From: Chrysoperla carnea
Lineage: Eukaryota > Arthropoda > Insecta > Neuroptera > Chrysopidae
Length of the DNA stretch: 64,000 bases
Direction of reading: 5' to 3'
Assembly (NCBI RefSeq): GCF_905475395.1
Contig: NC_058337.1
Coordinates: 30,900,983 to 30,964,982 of the forward strand
Shown: positions 26,225 to 38,411 of the stretch, one piece after another
How positions within the stretch are numbered: position 1 is the stretch's first letter
Layout: the number at the start of each line of letters is the position of its first letter
Position numbers and translations under genes: made by a program
The notes under the pieces: generated by a model
Told to the model about the DNA's origin: nothing
What the model saw: only the letters and a program-made list of their open reading frames with translations
Databases searched by the model: none

Positions 26225-26335
26225 TTTATGTATTAAAAAAACCGCATCAAAATTCGTTGCGTAGTTTTAAAGATTTAAGCATACAGAGGGACAAGTAGAC
26301 AGCGGGAAGCTGCTTTGTTTTGTACTATGTAGTGA
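26225..26335 (+). repeat. TE-derived repeat end
   Basis: TTCGTTGCGTAGTTTTAAAGA, then TTAAGCATACAGAGGGACA, then TGCTTTGTTTTGTACTATGT, resembles the end module of common insect repeats. Confidence 0.4.
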
Positions 26336-27309
26336 TTTGTAAGAATTTGTTACAATGTTTATCTCTGTCTCGTATAAATTTAAATGTCATCCTTAAGCGT
26401 GAAAAAAAATCAATAAAATATTTTTATGAATTTCTATATTCTAAGAGTTTGTGCACAATAATTTTTAACATACAATTTTGTGTAAATTGCCTATATTTTT
26501 AAATAAATGGTATTTATTTTTGATAGTGTGAAGTTGGCGTTTAGCTCTGTTCTGCACCCAACGATTCGTATATGAAATCATCAAGGGCCTTCAATATGAT
26601 CAGAATAGTAATACCGCTCATAAAATTAGAATTTCAAACATATTGAAACAAACGAATTAATACGAGAATTTAAGCGTAATTTTTTTTTAGCAAAATTTAA
26701 CAAAATATTTAAAATTAGGTTAAACGAGATTTACTTCGGGTCTGGAATTAAGAAGTTTTCCTTTTAATATGCGTTACATATTTTGATCTAATGAAATTGT
26801 CATAATTTAACCACGGAAAAAAAATGAGTATGAAATTAGAAGCCTCATTGTTGTGCCTTACTGTAGGTGAATTCAAGAGGATTTTTATAAAACAGCTGGT
26901 TAAAACAGCTCCTTTCGTACCTTATGAATCATAAAAATATTTAAACGTACAAATATTTAAAGAGTAAAGGATTTGAATTTTTATGTAATTTTAAAAACCG
27001 AAACAATATTTTCTTATTTATGCCGGGGATTAAGTATTTAAATTGAAACAATGATAAAACAACGCTGTTGAAGACAAAAATATAAGTTAAAGTTTAATTT
27101 TAAAACAGGTTTTTTTCATATTTCATTGATGCAGAAACCGCATTTCAGTATTACGAAATGATCCGGTTAATCGTTCAATATTAAAAGAAAATGTGTACCT
27201 AGTCAATTTATATAGTAAATCTTACCGGTACTTGAACTGCAAAAATATCGAAAAATGGCTCAATCAATTAAGCTACAGAGATTATAAGAATGTGTCAATT
27301 TTTCCATAT

Positions 27310-27835
27310 AAATAAATCATTAAGTACGACCGTCAAGACAATTTTAGACTTGGGGTTGAAATTATTTGTACCCTTATTTTCATCTTTGATGATGAATTTT
27401 GTTATAACTTCATGAATGTAGACGAAAAATAAGAATAAAATTTTTCGATATCTACCTTGGTTTTCAAAATTTTCGACATTTTGAAAATTACTCCAGATAT
27501 CGAAAATAATTATTCTTACTTTTTGTCTTATATTGTCAAGTTATGACATAATTTATCATGAAAATTATCAAGGTTTTAACTTTAATTTTTTTTTTTTTTT
27601 TTTTTTTCCAACGACTAGTCTTGGAGATATCTATAAACATATCATCCATTTACCATTTTTCCATAAGACTAATCTAAATATGCCTACATTTAAAGTGTGT
27701 ATCTATTTAAATTATCAAGCAAGCAACCCCCCCCCTCCCTCCTAAAATTTTCAAAATTGATTTAGACTTAGTCCAACTACATCTCAAAAAAAATCAAGCT
27801 TTCTATCCAAAATTGCACGTTCGCACATCCTTAAT
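27310..27835 (+). repeat. Dispersed repeat family C, copy 2
   Basis: Same blocks as copy 1, plus a longer 3' part with a C-rich run (CAACCCCCCCCCTCCCTCC) and GATTTAGACTTAGTCCAACT. The open frame at 27533-27745 is an artefact of its T- and C-runs. Confidence 0.75.
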
Positions 27836-28504
27836 ATATCGAATTGTATTAGATTTCACGTTTAATATAGTGGCAATTTATAAATATTAGCCTAACATGA
27901 AAAATGGAAAGACATTTTGAATACGTGATCGCATTTTAGATGATAATTTGTCTAGTTTAGTGGACCTCACTGATAGTACTGATACAAGCTTCGGCTCTCG
28001 ATACTGTATGACAATAGATGCGAAATTTTACGTTTACGTTAAGCCAACTGAGTTTGTATCTATTATTTAATATATTATACCATGGGATTGATAATCTTAC
28101 TATTTAAGAAAATACCGAATTTTAGAATTTTTCTTTTATCAATCGGCGATAACACATTTTAAGCCTACATTTTTACCTGTCAAAGAGATATCTGAATATT
28201 TTACTCGTACTCCAAATATATGTACACAAAAATAAATAATATATCCAAGAGTAACCTGATCATTGGATACTTTATGGCCACCTGTCTGTGTGTACAAAAC
28301 AGAAAAGTGTTTTTTACTACATTCCAATGTAGGCGTCGTGTAATGTTTATTGCATAAAAGCTTTTAAAAACAAAACAATATAGCAAAAAAAAAATAAAAA
28401 TAAAAACAAACAAAACCATCACACATTACAATCACAACATGTAGAACCGGCGGGTAAAAGCATGGATACAAGTATATATAAATTGATGTGTGGAGAGAAC
28501 ATAC

Positions 28505-28606
28505 CTCATCAGCAAATTCAAAATCACCTTCAAATTTCCTTTTACGTTTAGCATCCGAAACAACCACTAATAATCCAATAATTATAAAGAACCACACAAA
28601 TTTCAT
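28505..28606 (-). CDS. First coding exon of an unrecognised secreted protein
   Basis: Thirty-four codons from ATG at 28606 to a GATGAG|GTATGT donor. MKFVWFFIIIGLLVVVSDA is a clear signal peptide; cleavage after SDA would leave KRKRKFEGDFEFADE, a basic stretch followed by an acidic/aromatic one. The frame runs on through the intron to 28364 without sense. Later exons would be at lower coordinates; I could not identify any. A GC-richer stretch just upstream (28850-29000) is a plausible minus-strand promoter. I do not recognise the family. Confidence 0.5.
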
Positions 28607-28849
28607 TGTTTAAATAATTTTTTTTTTTATTTAACAAAAATCACACATAAATATAAAAATTATTAAATAACCCACTAAAATATAATTGAATCAACAAAAA
28701 AAAAAACACAACAATGGAAAAATCGAATTCAATAATTGATTGAATTCAATAATGTAACTGAAAATTATAATTATTTTCACCGATCAGTTTCAAATAACAC
28801 CACTTTATTTATAATCAACAACGTTAGCTGTGAAAAACACGATAATGTG

Positions 28850-29010
28850 ATCAGAAAGGTTTCACGACGGCAACGACTAAAACAGTGGAATACTTTATCA
28901 AGAATTTCACTCCACTTCTTCGGTGTGGTGATACGATGAACCGTCGTCAGAGTCGGTAGTTTATGTTATGCAGCAGCCAAAGTGGAACTGCGCAGAGATC
29001 GATTTTGTTA
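28850..29010 (-). promoter_or_regulatory. Possible promoter/5' UTR of the 28.5-kb secreted-protein gene
   Basis: This stretch is less AT-rich than its surroundings, with several CG dinucleotides (CGACGG, CCGTCGTC), and lies 250-400 nt upstream of the signal-peptide exon on the minus strand. Local composition of this kind is common at insect promoters. No core element is certain. Confidence 0.3.
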
Positions 29011-30275
29011 TATTTTGTGTATAATGTTAGGCATTTTACTACGTATACATATATGTATTAATATATGTGTATATATGGTATACACTGATTTTTGTTTGTA
29101 TGTGTACTCTATGTCTTTAGATAGAGTCATATTTATTGGATACGATACTGGTTAATGTGAATAAGAACTATATTCTGTAAAATACACAATGATATTCGAA
29201 AATAATGGTCCAGATATAAACCCAATAAAACTCGAGAAAATCATCTAGAGATTGACTGATCACTTCATCTTATTCGAAATTCAGAAGTTTAATTATTGGA
29301 ACTATGTTCCTTAACATTATAATTTCTTGCTCGTTGAGAGGCAAAACCAAAAAATGTGTAACAATTTAAAACGACCCCAAAATCCGACGATGTAACGTAG
29401 GAAACTAAAACTTATTTAATCGATTGAGCTTGCCATGAATTTTGAGAATACTTTCAAAATAATTTTCAATCTGTCAACTTATTATATTTTTTGTCCAAAG
29501 TTTATGTTTTTGATTCAAAAAAATGAAAATTTTTATTCAAATGAAGGTAATGTACGCACATATTGAATTGACTACTAAATCAGAAGTATGTCTTTTTTAA
29601 ACTAATATTACAATTAATTCATAAAGCATAGAGTGAAAATAGCTATAATATTTAATTCGTTAAACAATAAATCAAGTATTTGACTTCTTAAATCAATACT
29701 TTAAATTTTCAAAATTATGCAAACAGTATCGTGAGAGAAAAAAGAAAAAAAAAACGTTTGCAAAAAACTAATTACACTAAACCCGTAAGGTAGCGAACCA
29801 CAAAGCTAATATTTATAATTATTATTAATACTTTTCAAATAACTTTTATCTTGTTGTATTTTTTTCATTTTTTTGGATTTGTGTTTTATAGCAAATCGAC
29901 TACAAGTCGCACTGAATATTTAAAAAAATAGACAAAACAAAATTTAACATGTGCATAATCAATCATTCAAACCAACAAAAAAAATTAAAGCAAATCTGAA
30001 TAAAAAAGTAAGCGCTACATTTATAATTTACGAAGATGCGATAGGAACATAATTCCAACCGGGTGTCCCACGACACCTCACGTTTTCAACATAAATTTGT
30101 ATGGCCATTGAAAGAATGTTATATGCCTTATGAAGGATGTTTACTGAAGCTCTCAAAATAATTGAGGAGCTGTAACAATGAGTGTGAAAGACATATAGAG
30201 TAATAAGATTAATTTTACTACAAAACGGCACGTGCTTTTATTTGACTGAAAGAAGCTTCACTAACAAAAAAACAA

Positions 30276-30863
30276 TACAGTTTTTTAAGGGTATTAGTCA
30301 ATGCTCCTTGTTTCGCTGCGCTTCTACCAAACTATAAATGGGTTGTTCAACAAAATTTTTTTTTTTTACATAATTGAAAGATCATGTATAAGTTTTATAA
30401 CAAAACTGTTTTTATTTTTTATTTTTCATGATAATCTTGTAACGAAAACGCCCGATAAAAAAAAATGTTCGTTAAAGATCGTGTAACATCCTAATGTTAA
30501 TTATTAATTGTATACAGTGTATACTATTCAATTAACATTATTACGTCACAACGATGTTTTACGAACATTATTTTTGTCTTTTTGCCGGGCGTGTTCGTTT
30601 CTTTTCTGAAAAGTTCTTTTAAAACTGTCTGTAACTTTAAAATTATCATGAAAAAAAAAAAAAAACAAAAAAAAAAAACAGTTTTGCTATAGAACTTATT
30701 TGCAATTTTTCCATTTTTGTCAAAAAAAAGAGAAAAAAACTTTTTTTCAACAACCTATTTACCCTGATCATATCATACAACGAAATTAGTAAATGCTTTT
30801 ATTTGATGGGAGCGCAGTGAAACAAGAAGCAGTAACTAATACCCTTAAAAATTTTTTTACTGT
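30276..30863. repeat. Large foldback element, about 590 bp
   Basis: The ends pair (TTTTTTAAGGGTATTAGT at the left, ACTAATACCCTTAAAAA at the right). Pairing continues inward: CTTGTTTCGCTGCGCTTCT against GGGAGCGCAGTGAAACAAG, GGGTTGTTCAACA against its complement, CGCCCGATAAA against its complement, and ATGTTCGT against ACGAACAT, down to a centre near 30515. Almost the whole length could form one hairpin. Confidence 0.85.
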
Positions 30864-31703
30864 TTTAAGGATAAGGGTGTGTCCAATAAAGTCGGCACCA
30901 TACGTAAAACATTTTTATTATTTTTCTATGAAGTAAAGTAAGCCGTATACGGGGTTTGTCGAAAAATGTTAATTTTAAGATTAGATTAGATTCAATTAGA
31001 TTCAACTTTACTCAGTAAATATTATCGATATTGTACACAAATAAAGATACTTTTCTCTTGGACAAAATTTACATTTTTCAACAAACTTCGTATACGCAAA
31101 AAAATGACATCTGATTATTGATCCATATTGCGTTATAGGCCATGCAGTACTTTTTATCGAAAAATTTATTTCATAAAACAAACTAAAAAAAAGTTTTCCA
31201 TATGGTACCAACTTAATTGGCACACTGTATACGCAACTTTTAAGAAAAGAAAAATTTTATTTTTGTTTTAATGGGCTTCCACCAAATTACTATTCCAAAA
31301 CTATTCATATTGAATTTGATAAATTCCATTTAGAATGTAATAATATTGTAATATGACGCACAATGGTATTAAAATATTGAATTAAATAAAAAAAATTACA
31401 GTTTTGAAATAATGAAAAGATAATTTTTTTAAATTTAGCACGAGAACAAAAATTGGATGAAAATAGCCTAGCATACAGCTTAACGAATACTTAATTATAA
31501 AAAATTGATTTATTTTTAATTATTAAATTTAAGTTGAATTTTTTTTATTTGGTGTGGAAAATGACATAACTTTAATTAAACTAAAAAAAAATAAATTTTT
31601 TGTATCATTTAAAAAGCATTGGAATCTGAAGATAATCAAAATTTAAACAAATTATTATTGTTTCTCATGTAACCAGTTAATTATTAAATGGATTTAAAGC
31701 CAA

Positions 31704-31726
31704 ATGGGCATGATGAGCATGCCCAT
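31704..31726. repeat. Perfect short hairpin
   Basis: ATGGGCATG-ATGAG-CATGCCCAT, a 9-bp stem with a 5-nt loop, within a weaker outer pairing of GATTTAAAG and CTTTAAATC. Function unknown. Confidence 0.7.
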
Positions 31727-32204
31727 CACCTAATGGACTAATGATTTAATAAACTTTAAATCACTTTAGAAAAACATTGAATCGCTTCAAATAGTTAGTG
31801 TATTGTTCCTAATTTTATACTAAACCCCTATTTGATGACTTTTGGGGGGAGCATTTATTTGCAAAGCATGTAGATTTCAAAAATGGAAAAAAATCATAGC
31901 GAAATCAGTAGAAGGGTATACGTTTGGAAATCAATTTACCCCTATTAAATTCCGTTATCATTGATTTGGGACAAAGATTGTCTCCGGAGATACTGGACCA
32001 ATTTCAGTTGTAAGTTTTACTACCTGAACAAAATGTTGGATTCATTAAGATCTTGAATATCGATATCCACGCAGTTGAAAAAGTGGTTCAGATGTACCGG
32101 CGATTCATTAATGATAGTGTATCAACTATTATACATGAATATACTGACTCTGGATGGTAAAATAGAAAACAATTTGAAAAGAATTCCGCCATTCCAGAGC
32201 CGGT

Positions 32205-32345
32205 AGCTCATCTCATTGAAGCATGCGACCAAGATTTGTACTCTTCCGGCGAGCGTAGCTAACGCAAAGATATCGATTTCTGTGTATCGATTTCGCGGAG
32301 TAAAATCTTGGTTGCGTGCCTCAATGGAGCAGGAAAGATCTTGGT
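32205..32345. repeat. Inverted repeat with GC-richer arms
   Basis: CTCATTGAAGCATGCGACCA with AAGATTTGTACTC faces its complement in GAGTAAAATCTTGGTTGCGTG and CCTCAATGGAG. A third partial copy of AATCTTGGTCAGG follows at 32360. This is MITE-like or SINE-like. Confidence 0.6.
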
Positions 32346-34739
32346 CAGGTCACGTAGAATAAAATCTTGGTCAGGGCGTCATATATTTTGTAAACATCTT
32401 TTTTGTAAGAATGAACTATATCGATAATGAGCGAGCTCATACTTTGACTCACATTTGGCCGAATTTCGGGTGGCTGTACGGTGCCCATCACCTTTTTTGA
32501 GGCCTAGATTCGTACCTATATATCTTATTGTAATTTGAGTTTTATGAATGTTCAATGTTGGCTAATTTAATACGGATGCATCTCAGCCATTTTTAACGAA
32601 AATCATATAAGCTGTTTACAGATCATAGCTCTATTCCTGATTATGCAAAAAAGAACAAAAATGAAAATAATAGACCTTTTCATCATGTCATATGAGCAAG
32701 TGCAGAGTTTATTTTTTCGTACTGACAGCAATAAGTAGGACTAAGATAGAAGGTATTTGTTATGCATTTTATCACATTGGTTATAAATCATTTAGTACGA
32801 AACAAATGTGAATCGTGATTTTAAAATGAAAAGCCCTATTTTAAGATGTGTTAGAGTAAATAGAATAGATTTATTTCCTTAATAATAAATAATAATATTT
32901 ACAGCCCACATTAAGTTATATTCACAACAACTTTAAAATATGTCATTTCCCAGTGCTTTCACAGTAAAAGTATAATAATTTTCATCTAACGTTAAGGCCT
33001 ATACCAATTATAACCCTACAATTTTAATTTCACATAAAATCAACCTATTGTTGAGGAACGTTCCTGAAAGTTGCAAATATTCATTCACATTGCAAATATT
33101 CGATAATTTTTATAATTAAGTTTTAAAAAATTCAACATTGAATTGGGCAAGTTAATGTACAGTCGATATTGGAAAATTATCTTCCTATGTGAAAATCGGC
33201 CGCTTAAAATAGAACTACGCTAACAGCCTTAAACTAGATTTTATAAGGCTTTGAATACATACGATAAAGTGTGAATGAACTGTCTATAGTTAAAAAATAA
33301 CCAAGTTTTTGAAAGGCCCAGTCGACCATTGTCGACTGCTGTTTTTTGCTTTTTAAATTAAGCCTGCTTAATGCTTATAGCTCTTGTATTGACTGATTGA
33401 CGTCATTAGTAATTTTACGGCGATAAAAAATAGTAGTTTAATAGTTTAGAAAAGTTTTAAATTCAACTACAGTTTTCTGTGATTCAGTAGTTTTTTGGGA
33501 AAGTAAGTTCCAAGAAACTGTATTTTTCGAGTAGTTTTCTTACATACAACAAAACACATTGCTTTATTGAAATTTAGTTTATTAACACGCTTTTATTAGC
33601 TCGGTATTTATTTATGTATCTATGTTACGGAATATGGACGTGATTTTCATCCACTTGCAAAAAGTCGGATGCAATTCAAACTTCGCACACTTATCAAGGA
33701 CTGATGGTCAATACATTAATTTAATAAATTTTTCCGATTATCCTGATCATGATCTTCAGTATTAACGATTTTATATTATAAAAATTGAAATAATTCTGGT
33801 GGAAGCGCAGATAACATTCTATAGTATTAATAAATAATAGTACAGTGTTAATAAAAAACTAAAAAGCAAGCTTTTGTAGCTAGTTGAACTAAAATATAAA
33901 AAATAAATAATAATTTATAAAAAGAATGAATTAAAGTTAAAAATTTATAATAGTTATGCAGGTATAGTTCTTTCTATTAATTCAGCAAAAATTTTATAAA
34001 ATTAAGGTTTTTTTAAAAACGTACTAAAAAGTTAATAAAAATGTTGAAATAAATCCTTCATGCATTTTTTTAAACGACACTTCGGGCGTGACGGTTTCTT
34101 CAGTAATTCTCAAACTTTTATATTTACCTTCTATCTGCGTCTATGATGAGCTTGTTCCAGTTTATTTTTAAATAAAAGTTGAATTTTAAAATATTTTTTT
34201 ATAGTTATAAATTATTAAGACTAAATACATAATTCGATTAACGCTTTCAAGAATTTATTAAACAGCTTGTAAAAAATTGACTTTCAGAATATATTTTTGT
34301 AGTTTTCCACTTCAAAGTGACAAGTGAAATTTTTTTTTTTGAGAGAGAGAGAAATAAATGAGAGAATTTTGAAAGAAAACCACACTTGATATTCAATTAA
34401 TTTTTATTAAGGTAAATGTAATGCTCAGTTGTAACGAAATTTTCAACCATGTAAAACATCTCAATGAAGCAGTATCCATTTCTGAAAAATGATCTTTCTT
34501 TCAATTTCTTTGAATCTATAAGACTAAAAATACACTGGATGTTTAAGGACTTTGTTTAGCGTAGATAAAACTGTAGGTAAAAATTTCTTCTAAACATTTT
34601 CCTTTATTACCATGTATTTTATTTTGATTAGCAATTAAGACTAAAAATTAATTTACAAGCGTCTGTCATCAAATTTATTTTTGTAAAGGATTTTCATTTC
34701 AGTTCTTAAAAATAAACATTTATACAATAAAAAATTTAT

Positions 34740-34811
34740 CTCTCCGGCGGGGAATCGAACCCCGGTCTCCCGCGTGACAGGCGGGGATACTTACCACTAT
34801 ACTACCGAAGA
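34740..34811 (-). tRNA. tRNA-Asp (GTC)
   Basis: A complete 72-nt cloverleaf on the minus strand. The acceptor stem TCTTCGG pairs with CCGGAGA with one G-U pair and is followed by discriminator G. The D arm is GTATAGTGGTAAGTATC. The anticodon arm CCCGC-CTGTCAC-GCGGG carries GTC. The T arm is CGGGG-TTCGATT-CCCCG. There is no intron. The B box GGTTCGATTCC is intact, so it looks functional. CCA is not encoded, as expected for a nuclear gene. Confidence 0.95.
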
Positions 34812-36189
34812 CTTGATATTGAAGCACAACAACATGAATATGGTACATAGCAATATTTTCAAATAGCGAATGACGTAATACCTTAAATTTATAATATATG
34901 TGTAACTTATCATTTATTACATAAAGTTGTGTGTATAAGTATTTCATTGGACTTCTGTATAATGATGAAAAGCGTACATAAAGATTACTTCGGTTGTGTT
35001 ATTTGTGCGCAAATGTTCTTTATCACAACCCCTTATCTGTCAACTAAACCACCCCCGCAGTGCGGTTACTAAACATTTTAAAACATTAGTTTTTACTATC
35101 ATCTCAATTACGTCATAAAATAAATAAACATAAGAAAAAAAATTTTTTTTTCAATTTCCCCGCATATTCATTTTCAATTCGAACGGTATATTTTGTTCAC
35201 ATGATTAATTTTATAATAAAACATAGCGCGAAGCCTACGATATTAAACGTTCTAGTCTCAATATCGAAGCTTAACACGGAATATTCAAGATTAGACTATA
35301 TAGAGTCGAGTAGTATAAACAAGTATGCTGTATAATAGATAGTATTAGTTTATTAAGCCTTAATTAAAAAATTAAGGAGTTTGGAATATACAAAACAAGG
35401 AGCGGTGTAGCCACAAAAAAGCACAGTTATATACCCCGCTTAGAATATGTTTCAATTATAAAAATTGTTTTAAAGCAATTTTGTTCAAATTTCCCTGAGT
35501 CAACACCAACACTTCATATTAGTCCTCCAAGAAATTTTTTTACAAAAAACGATTAACCTGATCATCATGAAAACCACTCGTTACTAACCAACAATTAAAA
35601 ACAAAGAAACTAATACTTTTTATTATACCTTTATATCCTCTGATGCTCCACCTCGTATTTATAAAAAAAATTCCGTTACCTTTTTGCAGATTCCATAATT
35701 TATTCTTTCAATTTACTAGCAAATTTATCGAATTATCGAAAAATACAAAACTTTCCCTATTTAATTTATTTTTCTATTTCATTCTTCAATCAATTTAGGC
35801 AATGCATATTACTTAAATACATAATGAACTGCCTAAACTATATTGGAAAAAGAAGATATATAACAACTAAAGACAAGAGAAGGAAAACATTTTTGCAGGA
35901 AATAGATTATTTTCCAAGCATTCACCACATTTTCTAGATTTGCGAACAGGTAATAGTCACTATAGTCCAAATCTAATAAATCACTGCATACAGTAGATGC
36001 GAAAGAAAAGGAAAGTTGGAGAATCACTAAAACTATATTTCTTGAAACATCATCATATTCTGACATGTATCGTTTGAGCATGATTTAAGAGGGGGTGATA
36101 GAGAATGTATTCTCAAAAAACCAACAATTGAACATGGAAGATAATGTGTGTCTTTTTGTATCCGCTGTTTTACAGTCCCAGGTGATATA

Positions 36190-36507
36190 GGCAGTCCTGG
36201 ATTTACATATTGGACCACATGGGCCATGGCCCTAGGCGGCCAATTTTGGGGGTGGTCAGTTGATCGAAAGGTCAAAATATTTTTGCCTACATATTTTTAT
36301 ATAATTTTTAAATCCTGATTCATAAAATTTCTGAAATAATGATGAATTCTTCAAGCATATAGCATCGATAAAAAAGATTTTCGAGGAAATTTTCTCTTCA
36401 GTTTAAATTGTATATGCATTCTATTGTATCAGAACTAGCTGAAGAAACTTAGAGCGGCATATTTTGCCATTGCCCAAGGGCGGCGGTTTGTGAAAATCCA
36501 GCCCTGG
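36190..36507. repeat. Inverted-repeat element, about 320 bp
   Basis: The left end CAGTCCTGGATTTACATATT and the right end, reversed (CCAGGGCTGGATTTTCACAAA), pair. GGGCCATGGCCCTAGGCGG faces CCGCCCTTGGGCAATGGC. The GC-richer ends contrast with the AT-rich centre. This end form is widespread in insect DNA-transposon derivatives. Minus-strand open frames across it are not genes. Confidence 0.65.
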
Positions 36508-38214
36508 CGCTAGGTTCAAAGAAAGAAAAAATTGAGTCATAACGCCTACTGGCGTTATTAGACATAAGCGTATTAACAATAATAAAATTATAAATCTTGA
36601 AAATATCTGAAATAAACTTGACAGAAACGTGTTACCTTTTTTCATTACCCCAGATACTAGATTAATTTTTATCGTAATGTATTGCAGACTGAGTTGGTCG
36701 AAGCCTAGGGAGGCAAATTTGAAAAAAATATTTGTTGTCTTACAGATATAAAAAAAAAACCTTACCTTAAAAATTAATAAATTAACAAAAATTAACATTT
36801 TAGTACTATACAGTACATCGAAAATTCCAACGTTTGTATAAGAAAAATTAGTAAACAATATTATTAGGCCCAGTAGTCGCGCCTAAAAATCAAGACCTCG
36901 GTTATTCGTTAAATTATATCGTAATTAACATATGTAATGTACGTATAATTAAATGATAGCACTTCGCATGGCTCTCATTCGGGTGAGAGAATCTTTTCTT
37001 GCTTAAGACGGATGAAAAACATTCTACGATCTACTTTAAGTCAAGAAAAGCTAAACGCCTTATTTTTTTATGTATAGAGTCAGAACTAATGGATAAGATT
37101 TTATCCGGCGATATAATCAATCGATGACTTTGCGGATTTAAAATCTCCCAACATTATTTATTGTGTAAGATGTGTTCATATTGCATAAGTATTAAGTAGT
37201 TTTAAAGCATGCCTTACCCACCCCACCTTCATTTCACTAAATCATGAGTTGTAAGAACTGACAAAACGATCTCTTAGTTTACAATGTTTTTAATAACGAG
37301 GAAATGCTAATAACGAAGAACACAATTAATCATAAAATTGCAATTTCATTGACAAAGTTAAATTGCAGAGGTTAGAAGAGGAGCAAAAATTGAATACCCT
37401 ACTGGCGGCCAATATGTTAATACGCCACTGATGTATTGATTGCTTACTCCTGATTTTGATACACATTTTAATAACTTACAAAATTTTCAAGTACATATTA
37501 TTTTATTTAGTTTTTTAAACGTTAATATATTATTTATCAAACACTTAATACTCTCAAATAAAAAATTATCGATGATATCTGATTAAAACTCTTGGTGTAT
37601 AACATAAAATAATTTTACAATTGAAACGATTTAAAATACCAAAATTATTGATACAATTATTAATTATTCGTTCTGTTAATGCAAAATTTATCAATATAAG
37701 TAGCGTATTTTGTAAGAGCCAGGTTATTGAGGTCGACGTTATGTAAACTATTAACTTTTTCAATGTTATGATATATACTACGTTCGAATGGTAATTGTGA
37801 CTGTTCAGAAAATTCTACGCTACCTCAAGCAGAATATGACAAAAACCGAATACTCTATCAAAATCTTGTAAATTAAGTATTTATATTTCAGGAAGGATTT
37901 TAGAATATTGATATATAAAACACAATATTTCCAGGTGCAAATTTACTTCATTTTTATTTTCCATTTTTTAATCTCAGGCGAGATTTAGCAATTGTATTAC
38001 AAAATATGGTTTAATTTTCCAATAGAAAAACAATGATGAAAAATAATTTAAAATATACAAATTAAAATAATGCTAAAGGAACCATTAATTTTTAGATTTA
38101 AAAAAAAGGTTGGTGAACTTAGTACGTTGTGTGAAATAATCTCCATGATTTACCATCTATTTTATTAGCAAATCAATTCACTAATTTTTGCTCTTGGTAT
38201 AAAATTTATTTACT

Positions 38215-38220
38215 TCAGAG
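38215..38220 (-). terminator. Candidate polyadenylation signal for pyrophosphatase
   Basis: AATAAA on the minus strand, about 130 nt beyond the TAA stop. The motif is common in AT-rich DNA, so this is only positional support. Confidence 0.3.
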
Positions 38221-38352
38221 TAATGTAATGCCATTTATCAACTGAAAAAGAGTTTTAAAAAGTTATTAATTGAGTAATATGATTAAAATAAAAAAAAGCG
38301 TGCAAGGAAAAATTCGTACCAAATGCAACTAATCAGAGTTAGGGACATTTGT

Positions 38353-38411
38353 TTAAATGTGTGACGTGTATGATTTTTGATTTGAATTAATATACCACCA
38401 TTTATCAACAA
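38353..38411 (-). CDS. Nurf-38: Pyrophosphatase terminal exon 6
   Basis: A 59-nt exon after a pyrimidine-rich acceptor (TTTTTACCCTCGTAG). Two bases complete a Val codon, followed by [18 protein letters not shown] and a TAA stop. Insect pyrophosphatases end in a short acidic/aromatic tail of the VD-(K/T)-W type, so the VDKWWYI match and exact phase support it. No transcript evidence is available here. Confidence 0.75.

Larger units (their letters stand above)
30870..34735. other. No gene seen apart from small hairpins
   Basis: Contains the hairpins at 31704 and 32205. Otherwise AT-rich without coding signal. Confidence 0.5.
34815..38350. other. No gene seen; holds the 36.2-kb inverted-repeat element
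   Basis: Between the tRNA and the end of the pyrophosphatase gene. The 145-codon minus-strand frame at 36421-36858 begins near the inverted-repeat element and has no family resemblance. Confidence 0.5.

Noticed and set aside
36421-36858. 145-codon minus-strand frame, the longest unassigned one
   Set aside because: Phe/Leu/Ile-rich AT-driven translation that begins next to an inverted-repeat element; no domain visible.
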